Made by a program: the position numbers and the translations under genes. Positions 38,201 to 47,013 of a stretch of DNA of 64,000 nucleotides are shown here, one piece after another (positions within the stretch are counted from its first letter, which is position 1; each line of letters opens with the position of its first letter). Below the pieces are notes generated by a model. It did no database searches. It was not told where the DNA came from and saw nothing but the letters and a program-made list of their open reading frames with translations. This DNA is from Flavobacterium seoulense (lineage in GTDB: Bacteria > Bacteroidota > Bacteroidia > Flavobacteriales > Flavobacteriaceae). The stretch lies in NCBI RefSeq assembly GCF_000695795.1, contig NZ_JNCA01000003.1, positions 62,001-126,000 on the forward strand, given 5' to 3'.

Positions 38201-39094
38201 ATGAACTATATTTCAGTCAGTGAATTTTCAAAAAAATGGAATGTTCCAGAAAGAACAGTTCGAAATTATTGTGCCACAGGAAAAATAAAAGGTGCTTTCT
38301 TAACTGGTAAAACTTGGAATATTCCAGAAGATACGACTTTAACCAATAAAGTAAAGGAGAAGAAATTTAGTGATAATACATTACTCAATCATCTTAAAGA
38401 GCAAAAAGAAATGAAGCTCAAAGGTGGAATTTATCATCGCACACAAATTGACCTGACTTATAATTCAAATCGTATTGAAGGAAGTAAGCTAACTCATGAT
38501 CAAACCAGATATATTTTTGAAACTAATACTATCGGAGTATCCAAAGAGAGTATTAATGTAGATGATATTATAGAAACCACAAACCACTTTCGTTGTATCG
38601 ATTTAATTATTGATAAAGCAAAATCAAAACTAACCGAATCTTTTATTAAAGAATTACATTTTATCCTAAAATTAGGAACATCTGATAGTCAAAAAAAGTG
38701 GTTTAATGTTGGTCAATACAAAAAACTACCTAATGAAGTTGGAGGTAATGAAACTTGTCCTCCTTCAGTCGTTGCTACAAAAATGAAAGAATTACTTTCG
38801 AGCTACCATAACATTGAAAAGAAAACTTTTGAAGATATTATTGATTTTCATTATCAATTTGAAATCATCCATCCATTTCAAGACGGTAACGGACGTGTTG
38901 GTCGGTTAATTATGTTTAAAGAGTGCTTAGCGAACAATTTTATACCTTTTATTATTGATGAAGACTTAAAACTGTTTTATTACAGAGGCTTACAGGAATG
39001 GCCTCTTATAAAAGAATATTTGTTAGATACTTGTCTTACAGCTCAGGATAATTACAAAATCATCCTCAAGTATTTCGAAATAAAATCAAGCTAA
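38201..39094 (+). CDS. Fic-family AMPylase-like protein with N-terminal HTH
   Basis: The 297 residues begin with a MerR/excisionase-like helix-turn-helix (about 2-43, SVSEFSKKWNVPERTVRNYC). An inhibitory-helix motif follows, SNRIEG (89-94), matching (S/T)xxxE(G/N), so it is a class II self-inhibited Fic. The Fic core has a perfect HPFQDGNGRVGR (224-235). It should transfer AMP or a related group from a nucleotide to a protein; the target is unknown. The flanking duplicated gene end indicates acquisition by insertion. Confidence 0.9.
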   Translation: MNYISVSEFSKKWNVPERTVRNYCATGKIKGAFLTGKTWNIPEDTTLTNKVKEKKFSDNTLLNHLKEQKEMKLKGGIYHRTQIDLTYNSNRIEGSKLTHDQTRYIFETNTIGVSKESINVDDIIETTNHFRCIDLIIDKAKSKLTESFIKELHFILKLGTSDSQKKWFNVGQYKKLPNEVGGNETCPPSVVATKMKELLSSYHNIEKKTFEDIIDFHYQFEIIHPFQDGNGRVGRLIMFKECLANNFIPFIIDEDLKLFYYRGLQEWPLIKEYLLDTCLTAQDNYKIILKYFEIKSS

Positions 39095-39488
39095 AAACAA
39101 AAAGCTACAAAAATTAAATTCGTAGCTCTTGCGTTGCTTAAACCCATAGTAATTAATCATTGTTTCGACTTATCTAACCACCAAAAATGCAACGCTTTTG
39201 GTTTCCTTCTAAAGAATTCGAGAATTTTATAGCATTTAAAATAGTATTATTTACGAATTTGGCGGAGGTGATTTTAGTGGCGATGGTTCCAGCGGAAGTT
39301 TTTAAAATAATAATTAAAAAAAACAAATCTAAAAAATATCACCTTTTAATTTTCAGTTTTCTATTTTTAAATACTCTTTTCTCAACATAGTTACCATTGT
39401 GTTAATTCTTACTTTTTTTATTCTAATTTTGTAGGATTTTAAACATAAAAAAACTTATTTTTAGAAAACCAATTTAAACATACAAATC
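39095..39488. other. non-coding stretch with gene-end remnant
   Basis: It holds a weak hairpin just after the Fic gene (39103-39127), the 51-nt remnant described separately, and AT-rich leader DNA. A 67-codon open frame through it is not considered a gene. Confidence 0.6.
39255..39305 (+). pseudogene. duplicated 3' end of the 36939-38102 gene
   Basis: These 51 nt encode EFGGGDFSGDGSSGSF and stop, against EFGGGDFSGGGSSGGF and stop at 38052-38102. About 46 of 51 bases agree. Upstream in this frame there is no coding sequence, only a TAA within 30 nt. It is the displaced old end, or a duplicate, of the gene before Fic. Confidence 0.8.
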
Positions 39489-40346
39489 ATGAAATCATTT
39501 ACTCTAAAAAAATCATTATTACTGCTGTTTTTATTTTTGAATATAATTGCTGTAACTGCTCAAGACAAACTGGATACCGTGATTATGTCTAACGGTGAAA
39601 AAAGAACTGGAAAAATTATAGCTGTCAAAGAAGATGCTGTTAAATTTATCTACAAAGGTGAATCTTTAGAATATGAATTTAAAAAATCAGAAATAAATAA
39701 AATTGAATTTGCCAGCGGACGAACAGAAATAATCAATAATGCTACTACTTCTGATGCGACATCGACATCGACATCGACATCAACTTCAACTGAAAGAAAA
39801 GGCCTTATTGCTGTTTTACCTTTCGAATTCATAACTAATGATCCGGCTCTAAGTACCAGTGCAATGGCTGAACAATTACAAAACGACAGCTACCTTTCTA
39901 TCAAAGAAAACACACATGGCTTACAGCTGCAGGATCCTATTACAACCAATAGTATTTTAGCCAAAAACGGTCTTTCGCACAGCAATATTAAATCAAAAAC
40001 CCCAAAAGAAATTGCAATTTTATTAGGAGTTGAAAATGTAGTTTATGGAATGGCAAATGTCACTAACAAAGGAACTTCTTCTTACGGAAGCGGTATCTCC
40101 ACTTATAACGGAAAAGAAACGGATAAAAAAGATAATAAAAAAGCATCTGGTACTATTTACAATTCTAATAATGCCACTACTACCATCAATTATGAAACAA
40201 AAATTGGTTTGAATTTTTATAATGATCAGGGAACTAATTTGTATTCAGAATCCCGAAACTCTTTCGGTACTGGCTTTGATGCTTACCATGCTACTATTAA
40301 TTACCTTATCAAGCGTTGTCCATTTGGATCAAAAGTAAAAAACTAA
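39489..40346 (+). CDS. exported protein with Ser/Thr repeat and CsgG-like region
   Basis: The 285 residues start with a Sec signal (LFLNIIAVTAQ-D). Residues about 28-75 form a small beta-rich module (SNGEKRTGKIIAVKEDAVKF) seen in many Bacteroidota exported proteins. A (ST)n linker follows (about 91-99), encoded by four GACATC units at 39758-39781. The remainder (IAVLPFEFITNDPALSTSAM onward) recalls CsgG/GNA1162-like periplasmic lipoproteins, but that is only a resemblance. The next gene overlaps by 1 nt (TAATG). Confidence 0.7.
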   Translation: MKSFTLKKSLLLLFLFLNIIAVTAQDKLDTVIMSNGEKRTGKIIAVKEDAVKFIYKGESLEYEFKKSEINKIEFASGRTEIINNATTSDATSTSTSTSTSTERKGLIAVLPFEFITNDPALSTSAMAEQLQNDSYLSIKENTHGLQLQDPITTNSILAKNGLSHSNIKSKTPKEIAILLGVENVVYGMANVTNKGTSSYGSGISTYNGKETDKKDNKKASGTIYNSNNATTTINYETKIGLNFYNDQGTNLYSESRNSFGTGFDAYHATINYLIKRCPFGSKVKN

Positions 40347-41341
40347 TGAGAATCCGTTTTATATTTTTATTAATCGTTGCGACAAGTTGGGCGCAGCAAA
40401 AAAATACAGACAGCATATCCAATTCAACTCCTGCAAATGAGTACATCATACATTATGATGATTTCATTAAAACCAGAGTGGGATTTACCAATAGTTTTAA
40501 TTCATTTCATATTAAAGACCAAAAAGATAATCTTGATTTTACCTTATCGCCTAATCAAAGGTTACGCTCTACTTTTACATTTATGTATAAATTTATCGAA
40601 TTGGACTTAGGCTACACACCTGATTTTATTCGATTCAACAAGGACGATGAAAAATACGGTAAAACATCGTTTTCTAATTTTGGAACCCGATTGTATTTAG
40701 GCAAATGGATGCAAAGTATTGAATACACTAAAATAAAAGGATTTTATGTTAATAAAGACGATATTGGAATACCTGAAAACCTATTGTTCTCTAATTTTCA
40801 GATGCGAAGATTTGGCGGAAGCACCTCTTACATCTTTAATCCCAACTTTTCATTTAGAACCATCTTTGGACAAAGTGAATGGCAAAAGAAAAGCGCAGGA
40901 AGTTTTGTTCCAAGCATAAGTTATTATTTTACCCAAATGAAAAACGATAACCCCAGCAAAGACAACAGTATTGATATTGCAGTAGGTCCTGGATATTATT
41001 ACAATTGGGTTATTAATAAAAACTTGCTGATTTCGGCAGGAGCTTATGGCGGTGTAGGCTATAACACTACTAAAACAACTTATTCGGATGGCACTCCGGA
41101 AGAAATAATCGATGGACTTTCTTATCAAACACAGTTGAATCTGAATTTAGGATACAATTCTGAAAAATTCTACACAGGAGTAACAGCTAGATGGAATACT
41201 TTTTATTATGATAATGATCCCAGAGTTCATATTAAGGATCAGCAGCGTTTTTTTGAATTCTATGTAGGTTATCGTTTTAAGGCATCAGAAAGAATAAGTA
41301 ATCTGGTGAATAATCCACAAAGTCTTATAAAGAAGAAATAA
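40346..41341 (+). CDS. DUF4421 outer-membrane-type protein
   Basis: The start at 40346 (MRIRFIFLLIVATSWAQQ) uses the A shared with the previous stop and gives a signal peptide; an earlier in-frame start lies inside the previous gene. The 331 residues are rich in aromatic and Gly residues in alternating strands, with DDFIKTRVGF and YTPDFIRFN typical of DUF4421. It should be an outer-membrane barrel; function unknown. Translational coupling with the preceding exported protein suggests a joint role. Confidence 0.8.
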   Translation: MRIRFIFLLIVATSWAQQKNTDSISNSTPANEYIIHYDDFIKTRVGFTNSFNSFHIKDQKDNLDFTLSPNQRLRSTFTFMYKFIELDLGYTPDFIRFNKDDEKYGKTSFSNFGTRLYLGKWMQSIEYTKIKGFYVNKDDIGIPENLLFSNFQMRRFGGSTSYIFNPNFSFRTIFGQSEWQKKSAGSFVPSISYYFTQMKNDNPSKDNSIDIAVGPGYYYNWVINKNLLISAGAYGGVGYNTTKTTYSDGTPEEIIDGLSYQTQLNLNLGYNSEKFYTGVTARWNTFYYDNDPRVHIKDQQRFFEFYVGYRFKASERISNLVNNPQSLIKKK

Positions 41342-41360
41342 GCTTTGTTGAGCTTAAACA

Positions 41361-41401
41361 AAAAGAGCTTGTTGGAATACTATTTTCGAACAAGCTCTTT
41401 T
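41361..41401. terminator. bidirectional terminator hairpin
   Basis: A 13-bp stem (41361-41373 with 41389-41401) is flanked by A and T runs between two convergent genes. Confidence 0.8.
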
Positions 41402-41417
41402 TAATATTTATAAAATC

Positions 41418-41810
41418 TTATAATTTATCTTTCAAACCTACAGCATCAATATCTGAATGTGAAGCATCATAAACAGCTTTTCCGTCTTTTATTACAACAA
41501 TCTGTGGTGATTCGTGATGTACATTAAAACGATTGGCTATTTCATTCGAAATTTCGCGGTAATTAAGCAAATCCAGAAAATAAGGTGTTACTTCTTCTTC
41601 CAGATTAAATTCATTTTCAAATTGTCTTAAAGCCATTCTGCTCACACTACAACGCGTACTATGCTTAAAAATCACCGCTGGTTTTTCATTCGAATTAAAA
41701 ATAATTTCGCCCAACTGATCAACATCGGTTAGCAATTCCCAATTCATTTTACTTTCTTGCTGCTTTGGTGTTTCTTCATCCCCACCAAAAATATTTTTAA
41801 AAAAACTCAT
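41418..41810 (-). CDS. ytxJ: bacillithiol system redox-active protein YtxJ
   Basis: The 130-residue thioredoxin-fold protein carries the monothiol motif KHSTRCSVSRMAL (about 49-61, active Cys55) and IVVIKDGKAVYDASH near the end, as in YtxJ-type bacilliredoxins. It suggests that the organism uses bacillithiol as its low-molecular-weight thiol. It is divergent from clpB. Confidence 0.88.
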   Translation of the reverse strand: MSFFKNIFGGDEETPKQQESKMNWELLTDVDQLGEIIFNSNEKPAVIFKHSTRCSVSRMALRQFENEFNLEEEVTPYFLDLLNYREISNEIANRFNVHHESPQIVVIKDGKAVYDASHSDIDAVGLKDKL

Positions 41811-41960
41811 ATTTTAACTTGTTTTATGACTTTTTGACATTAAAAACTACTGAAAATCGTTTTAAAAATGCCTTTTTGTCCTTAAATTTACTATGGAATA
41901 TAATTTGTCCCAACTCCTGCAAAGTTAATTAATTAGTTTAAACCAAATCTATAAAACAAT

Positions 41961-44567
41961 ATGAACATCAATAAATTTACAATTAAATCGCAGGAAGCCA
42001 TTCAGCTTTCACAGCAGCTGGCTCAAAGTTATGGCCAGCAGCAAATAGAAAACGAACACATTTTTAAAGCCATTTTTGAGGTGGACGAAAATGTAGCACC
42101 TTTTATTTTGAAAAAACTTAACGTAAATGTGCCTTTGTTTTTACAAATATTAGACAGCACGATTCAGAGTTTTCCAAAAGTTTCAGGTGGTGATGTAATG
42201 CTTTCCAGAGAGGCTAACAAAGCACTAAACGAAGCCGAAATTATTGCTAAAAAAATGAACGATGAATATGTTTCTATCGAACATTTGATCTTAGCTATTT
42301 TCGATTCAAAATCAAAGGTGGCGCAAATTTTAAAAGATCAGGGCGTAACCGGAAAAGGATTAAAAGCCACTATCGAAGAATTACGAAAAGGCGAAAGAGT
42401 AACCTCAGCATCAGCCGAGGAAACGTATAATTCGCTAAACAAATACGCTAAAAACCTCAACGAATTAGCCCGATCAGGAAAACTCGATCCGGTAATTGGT
42501 CGTGACGAAGAAATCCGACGTGTGTTACAAATCCTGACCCGTCGTACTAAAAATAACCCAATGCTTGTGGGAGAACCTGGTGTGGGTAAAACCGCCATTG
42601 CCGAAGGTTTAGCGCATAGAATTGTAGATGGCGACGTTCCTGAAAATCTAAAAGATAAAATCGTGTTTTCACTGGATATGGGAGCCTTAATTGCGGGTGC
42701 CAAATACAAAGGAGAATTTGAAGAGCGTTTAAAATCGGTAGTGAAAGAAGTAACTGCTGCCGATGGTGATATTGTGTTGTTCATTGATGAAATCCACACG
42801 CTGGTAGGTGCCGGCGGTGGCGAAGGTGCGATGGATGCAGCGAATATCCTTAAACCGGCTTTGGCTCGTGGTGAACTGCGTGCTATTGGTGCAACGACTT
42901 TAGACGAATACCAAAAATATTTCGAAAAAGACAAAGCACTGGAACGTCGTTTCCAAAAAGTACAAATTGAAGAACCGGATACTGAAAGTGCTATTTCGAT
43001 TCTTCGTGGTATCAAAGAAAAATACGAAACACATCATAAAGTCCAAATTAAAGACGAGGCTATTATTGCTGCCGTAGAATTGTCGCAACGTTACATAACT
43101 AATCGTTTTTTACCGGACAAAGCCATCGACTTAATGGACGAAGCAGCTTCTAAAATCCGAATGGAAATTAATTCGAAACCTGAAGAACTGGATGTTTTGG
43201 ATCGAAAAATCATGCAGTTGGAAATCGAAATTGAAGCTATTAAACGCGAAAAAGACGAAACCAAGCTGAAAGTTCTTGGAATGGAATTAGCCAATCTGAA
43301 AGAAGACCGAAACAAAATTTTCACCAAATGGAAATCAGAAAAAGATGTGGTCGATAACATTCAGACCGTAAAAACCGAAATCGAAGACTTTAAATACGAA
43401 GCCGAACGTGCCGAACGCGATGGCGATTACGGAAAAGTTGCCGAAATACGTTACGGAAGAATCAAAGAAGCTCAGGAACGACTTGACGCTTTACATAAGG
43501 AATTACTCGAAAATCAATCCGGCGGAAGTTCGCTAATTAAAGAAGAAGTAACCCGCGAAGATATTGCCGAAGTGGTTGCTAAATGGACTGGAATTCCTGT
43601 GGTAAAAATGCTTCAGGGCGAGAGAGAAAAACTCCTGCATCTGGAAGAAGAACTGCACCGCAGAGTAGTAGGTCAGGAAGAAGCTATTGAAGCCATTAGT
43701 GATGCCGTACGCCGTAGCCGTGCCGGATTGCAGGACATGAAAAAACCTGTGGGTACCTTCCTGTTCCTTGGAACAACCGGTGTGGGGAAAACCGAATTGG
43801 CAAAAGCCTTAGCCGAATATCTGTTTGACGATGAAAATGCCATGACCCGAATTGACATGAGCGAATACCAGGAACGCCATAGCGTGAGCCGATTGGTAGG
43901 TGCGCCTCCGGGATATGTGGGCTATGACGAAGGCGGACAATTGACGGAAGCCGTGCGTCGTAAACCGTATTCAGTAATTTTGTTGGACGAGATCGAAAAA
44001 GCGCATCCTGATACCTTCAACATCTTGTTACAGGTGCTGGACGAAGGACGTTTAACAGATAACAAAGGCCGTCTTGCCGATTTTAAAAACACGATTATCA
44101 TTATGACTTCTAATATGGGAAGCCATATTATACAGGAAAAATTCGAGAACCTAAAAGGAAGCGTCGAAGCCGCAACCGAAGCTGCCAAAGTAGAAGTTTT
44201 AGGCTTACTGAAACAAACCGTACGTCCTGAATTCATCAACCGTATTGACGAAATCGTGATGTTTACACCGTTGACCAATGCTAATATTGCTCAAATTGTA
44301 GGCCTCCAATTAAAATCAGTAACTAAAATGCTGGCACAGCAAGGCATTACTATGGACGCCACGCCGGAAGCTATCGATTATTTGTCTGATAAAGGATTTG
44401 ATCCACAGTTTGGGGCGCGTCCCGTAAAACGTGTAATTCAGCGAGAGGTGTTGAACCAGTTGTCTAAAGAAATTCTGGCTGGCAAAATCACTACCGATAG
44501 CATTATCCTTTTGGATGCTTTTGATGGTCAATTGGTTTTTAGAAATCAAAGCGAGTCGAACAACTAA
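41961..44567 (+). CDS. clpB: ATP-dependent chaperone ClpB
   Basis: The 868 residues are full length: Clp N-domain (about 1-145), AAA1 with Walker A GEPGVGKTAIAEGL (about 204), the ClpB-specific coiled-coil middle domain (about 405-525), AAA2 with GTTGVGKTELAKAL (about 604) and the C-terminal small domain. The ClpP-binding IGL/F loop is absent as expected. It disaggregates proteins with DnaK after heat stress. Base composition is somewhat richer in G+C than flanking genes. Confidence 0.97.
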   Translation: MNINKFTIKSQEAIQLSQQLAQSYGQQQIENEHIFKAIFEVDENVAPFILKKLNVNVPLFLQILDSTIQSFPKVSGGDVMLSREANKALNEAEIIAKKMNDEYVSIEHLILAIFDSKSKVAQILKDQGVTGKGLKATIEELRKGERVTSASAEETYNSLNKYAKNLNELARSGKLDPVIGRDEEIRRVLQILTRRTKNNPMLVGEPGVGKTAIAEGLAHRIVDGDVPENLKDKIVFSLDMGALIAGAKYKGEFEERLKSVVKEVTAADGDIVLFIDEIHTLVGAGGGEGAMDAANILKPALARGELRAIGATTLDEYQKYFEKDKALERRFQKVQIEEPDTESAISILRGIKEKYETHHKVQIKDEAIIAAVELSQRYITNRFLPDKAIDLMDEAASKIRMEINSKPEELDVLDRKIMQLEIEIEAIKREKDETKLKVLGMELANLKEDRNKIFTKWKSEKDVVDNIQTVKTEIEDFKYEAERAERDGDYGKVAEIRYGRIKEAQERLDALHKELLENQSGGSSLIKEEVTREDIAEVVAKWTGIPVVKMLQGEREKLLHLEEELHRRVVGQEEAIEAISDAVRRSRAGLQDMKKPVGTFLFLGTTGVGKTELAKALAEYLFDDENAMTRIDMSEYQERHSVSRLVGAPPGYVGYDEGGQLTEAVRRKPYSVILLDEIEKAHPDTFNILLQVLDEGRLTDNKGRLADFKNTIIIMTSNMGSHIIQEKFENLKGSVEAATEAAKVEVLGLLKQTVRPEFINRIDEIVMFTPLTNANIAQIVGLQLKSVTKMLAQQGITMDATPEAIDYLSDKGFDPQFGARPVKRVIQREVLNQLSKEILAGKITTDSIILLDAFDGQLVFRNQSESNN

Positions 44568-44579
44568 TTAATGCCCGTC

Positions 44580-44631
44580 AGTTCGAGTGTTTTTTGTGTA
44601 ATGCAATGAAACAAAAAATGTATCGAGAACT
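44580..44631. repeat. imperfect inverted repeat after clpB
   Basis: AGTTCGAGTGTTTTTTGT is imperfectly complementary to ACAAAAAATGTATCGAGAAC. Similar elements are, from memory, common between genes of Flavobacteriia. Confidence 0.55.
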
Positions 44632-44636
44632 TATAC

Positions 44637-44667
44637 AACACCAGTCATCACGGCTGGTGTTTTTTTA
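44637..44667 (+). terminator. rho-independent terminator for clpB
   Basis: An 8-bp stem (44637-44644 with 44654-44661) ends in a T-run. Confidence 0.75.
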
Positions 44668-44709
44668 TGGAGCACAACGATAGTTTTCCATAACAACTTC
44701 CCTCCTGCT

Positions 44710-44727
44710 TCCCGATAGCTATCGGGA
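44710..44727. repeat. 18-bp perfect palindrome
   Basis: TCCCGATAGCTATCGGGA is self-complementary and shares its core with the spacer element at 34390-34515. Confidence 0.6.
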
Positions 44728-45018
44728 CGCAATATCTTTTTATTTTGTCAGGCTGAGCTTGTCGAAGCCTTTTCTCAATAATTAATTATACTGAGTTTTA
44801 CCATGATTCAAAAAACAAAATAAAAAGGATATTCACTTCCATCAGGGCTATGGAGAATATATACTTTCCTAAAAGCAAGTTTCTTACATAAATTTAACTA
44901 AGATTATTCCTTAAAATAGCATTTCATCGAATTATTGTGCTTTTTACGGATACTACAGTAATAATTTACAAAAAAGATATATTTTTAGAATAAAATTCTT
45001 ATATTAAAAAACATTCTT

Positions 45019-45567
45019 ATGGCAATTCTAACAAAATCCAGACTCACAGCTCTAACTGAAAACAAACTAGGTACGCGTATGTTTAGTCAAACTTTAAATG
45101 AAGCTAAATTCCAAAACAAATCAACTGCAACTGTAACAGTCTTTTTATCACACTGTCATGATGATTTAGAACAAATTGAAGTAAATAAGGTAATTGTTTT
45201 ACTTAGAAATTCTGGAGTTAGTGTTTATATTGATTCACTTGATTCTTCATTACCTCCATTTACTAGCGCTATAACTGCACAAAGGATTAAAGACCAAATA
45301 AAACAAAACAGAAAATTTATTCTTGTAGCAACAAATAAAGCTATTCAATCAAAATGGTGCAATTGGGAATTAGGTTTTGGTGATGCTCACAAGTACATTG
45401 ATCATATTGCAATAATTCCACTTGCTGATAGCTCTCAAGTATGGAATGGAAACGAGTACTTACAGATATATCCTCGAATAGAAGAAAGTGAATTAACTTC
45501 TGAATACATAAAAGTTATTTATCCAAACAAAACCTACAAAAGCCTATCTGAATGGTTAAAATCTTAA
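45019..45567 (+). CDS. TIR-domain protein of a Thoeris-type module (ThsB role)
   Basis: The 182 residues hold a TIR domain (about 37-165): FLSHCHDDLE (42-51) is the first strand and loop, and the WE motif SKWCNWELGFG places the candidate NADase glutamate at Glu117. An N-terminal extension of about 35 residues (ILTKSRLTALTENKLG) precedes it. It is followed after 4 nt by a SIR2-SLOG gene. In Thoeris the TIR protein senses phage and makes a cyclic ADP-ribose isomer that activates ThsA. Function is by homology and context. Confidence 0.85.
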   Translation: MAILTKSRLTALTENKLGTRMFSQTLNEAKFQNKSTATVTVFLSHCHDDLEQIEVNKVIVLLRNSGVSVYIDSLDSSLPPFTSAITAQRIKDQIKQNRKFILVATNKAIQSKWCNWELGFGDAHKYIDHIAIIPLADSSQVWNGNEYLQIYPRIEESELTSEYIKVIYPNKTYKSLSEWLKS

Positions 45568-45571
45568 AATT

Positions 45572-47011
45572 ATGAATCAAGAAATAGAAATTTTTATTAA
45601 AGATTTTGTTAAAGATCTTAATGAAGGCACCGCTTCAATTTTTGCTGGTGCAGGGTTAAGTGTTAATGCCGGATTTGTGAACTGGGCTGAGTTAATGAGT
45701 GAAATTGCACATGATTTAGGACTCAACATAGAAAATGAAAAAGATCTTGTTTCACTTGCTCAATTTCACGTAAATGAAAATCAAACACGTTCAAAGATTA
45801 ATAGAAAAATATTAGAAGAATTTACTGAAGATGCAAAAGAGACAGAAAATCACAAACTAATTGCCCGCCTTCCTTTATCATCTATATGGACAACCAATTA
45901 TGACCAGCTTTTAGAAACAACATTTAAAAATGAAAATAAAGTTGTAGATATAAAATATAGAAATAATCAATTATTAACAACAAAGCCTAAAAGAGATATT
46001 GTTATATTCAAAATGCATGGAGATGTTAATCATGCAGATGAAGCAATAATAACTAAACAACAATATGAACAATATCATTCCACCCACGAACCTTTTATAA
46101 ATGCTTTGGCTGGAGAACTTACAACAAAAACTTTTTTATTTATAGGGTTTAGCTTTACTGATCCTAATCTAGACTATATTTTAAGTAGGTTGAATTTTAG
46201 ATATGATAAACAACAAAGGCAACATTACTGTTTCGTTAAAAAACATAAATTAGGCGATTCTCAAAATCCTGATGAAGCAACACTTTATTATAACTCTCGA
46301 AAACAATATTTGACTATAAATGACCTAAAGAGATATGGTATAAAATCATTACTCATAGATGAATATGAAGACATTACAGAAATACTTAAAGAAATTGAAT
46401 ATCGATATAAGAAAAAAACAATTTTTATTTCAGGCAGCGCTGAAACTTATGAACCATTCGATAAAAATGAAGCAATAGGTTTTGTTCACAATCTTTCTAA
46501 AGTTATTATAGAGAATGATTACAGAATAGTTAATGGATTCGGATGGGGTATTGGAAGCTCTATTATCAATGGTGCTTTAGAAGCTATTTATAAAAATCCA
46601 ATTAAATATTCTGAAAGTCAATTAATACTAAAACCATTTCCACAATTTGAAACCGGAGACAAACCTTTAAAAATTATGTGGGAAGAATATCGTCAAAAAA
46701 TGATTTCTCAATGTGGAATATCTCTATTCATTTTTGGTAATAAAAAAAATGATGATAATGAAATAATTGATGCAGATGGAGTCTTGAGAGAATTTGAAAT
46801 ATCTAAAAATAACGGCAACATTTGTATCCCAATAGGTTTGACAGGATATGCAACTTATCAAATTTATGAGAGGATATCTAATGACCCAAAAAAATATTTT
46901 GAGTCACCAGAATCATTAATGCCAATAATCAATCTTCTTGCGAAAGAACCAACTAATCTAGATGCAGTTATTATAGAAATTGATAAACTTTTAAAACAAC
47001 TAAAAAAATAA
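45572..47011 (+). CDS. thsA: ThsA: SIR2-SLOG NADase of Thoeris defence
   Basis: The 479 residues match ThsA architecture and length (Bacillus cereus ThsA is about 476). SIR2-like domain, about 1-280: FAGAGLSVNAG (24-34), TTNYD with candidate catalytic Asn109, and KMHGD with His149. C-terminal SLOG domain, about 284-479: SGSAE (287-291), NGFGWGIGSS (321-330), then a conserved Arg (EEYRQK, Arg374) and Glu (DGVLREFE, about 407) expected in the ligand pocket. Signal binding to SLOG would unleash NAD+ hydrolysis and abort infection. It is flanked by TIR genes on both sides with 4-nt and 2-nt gaps. Confidence 0.9.
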   Translation: MNQEIEIFIKDFVKDLNEGTASIFAGAGLSVNAGFVNWAELMSEIAHDLGLNIENEKDLVSLAQFHVNENQTRSKINRKILEEFTEDAKETENHKLIARLPLSSIWTTNYDQLLETTFKNENKVVDIKYRNNQLLTTKPKRDIVIFKMHGDVNHADEAIITKQQYEQYHSTHEPFINALAGELTTKTFLFIGFSFTDPNLDYILSRLNFRYDKQQRQHYCFVKKHKLGDSQNPDEATLYYNSRKQYLTINDLKRYGIKSLLIDEYEDITEILKEIEYRYKKKTIFISGSAETYEPFDKNEAIGFVHNLSKVIIENDYRIVNGFGWGIGSSIINGALEAIYKNPIKYSESQLILKPFPQFETGDKPLKIMWEEYRQKMISQCGISLFIFGNKKNDDNEIIDADGVLREFEISKNNGNICIPIGLTGYATYQIYERISNDPKKYFESPESLMPIINLLAKEPTNLDAVIIEIDKLLKQLKK

Positions 47012-47013
47012 AG

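Larger units (their letters stand above)
44568..45018. other. repeat-rich spacer before the Thoeris module
   Basis: These 451 bases hold no gene. In order: an imperfect hairpin (44580-44631), the clpB terminator (44637-44667), an 18-bp palindrome (44710-44727) and the dispersed motif GTCAGGCTGAGCTTGTCGAA (44747-44766). The last 200 bases are AT-rich with no clear promoter match. Confidence 0.65.

Noticed and set aside
39187..39390. 67-codon open frame downstream of the Fic gene
   Set aside because: It runs in the wrong frame through the duplicated 3' end of the upstream gene and has no ribosome-binding or family evidence; the duplication explains the sequence.
42338..43015. 225-codon open frame antisense to clpB
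   Set aside because: Long antisense frames are expected in this more GC-rich, conserved gene; the sense strand is unambiguous ClpB.
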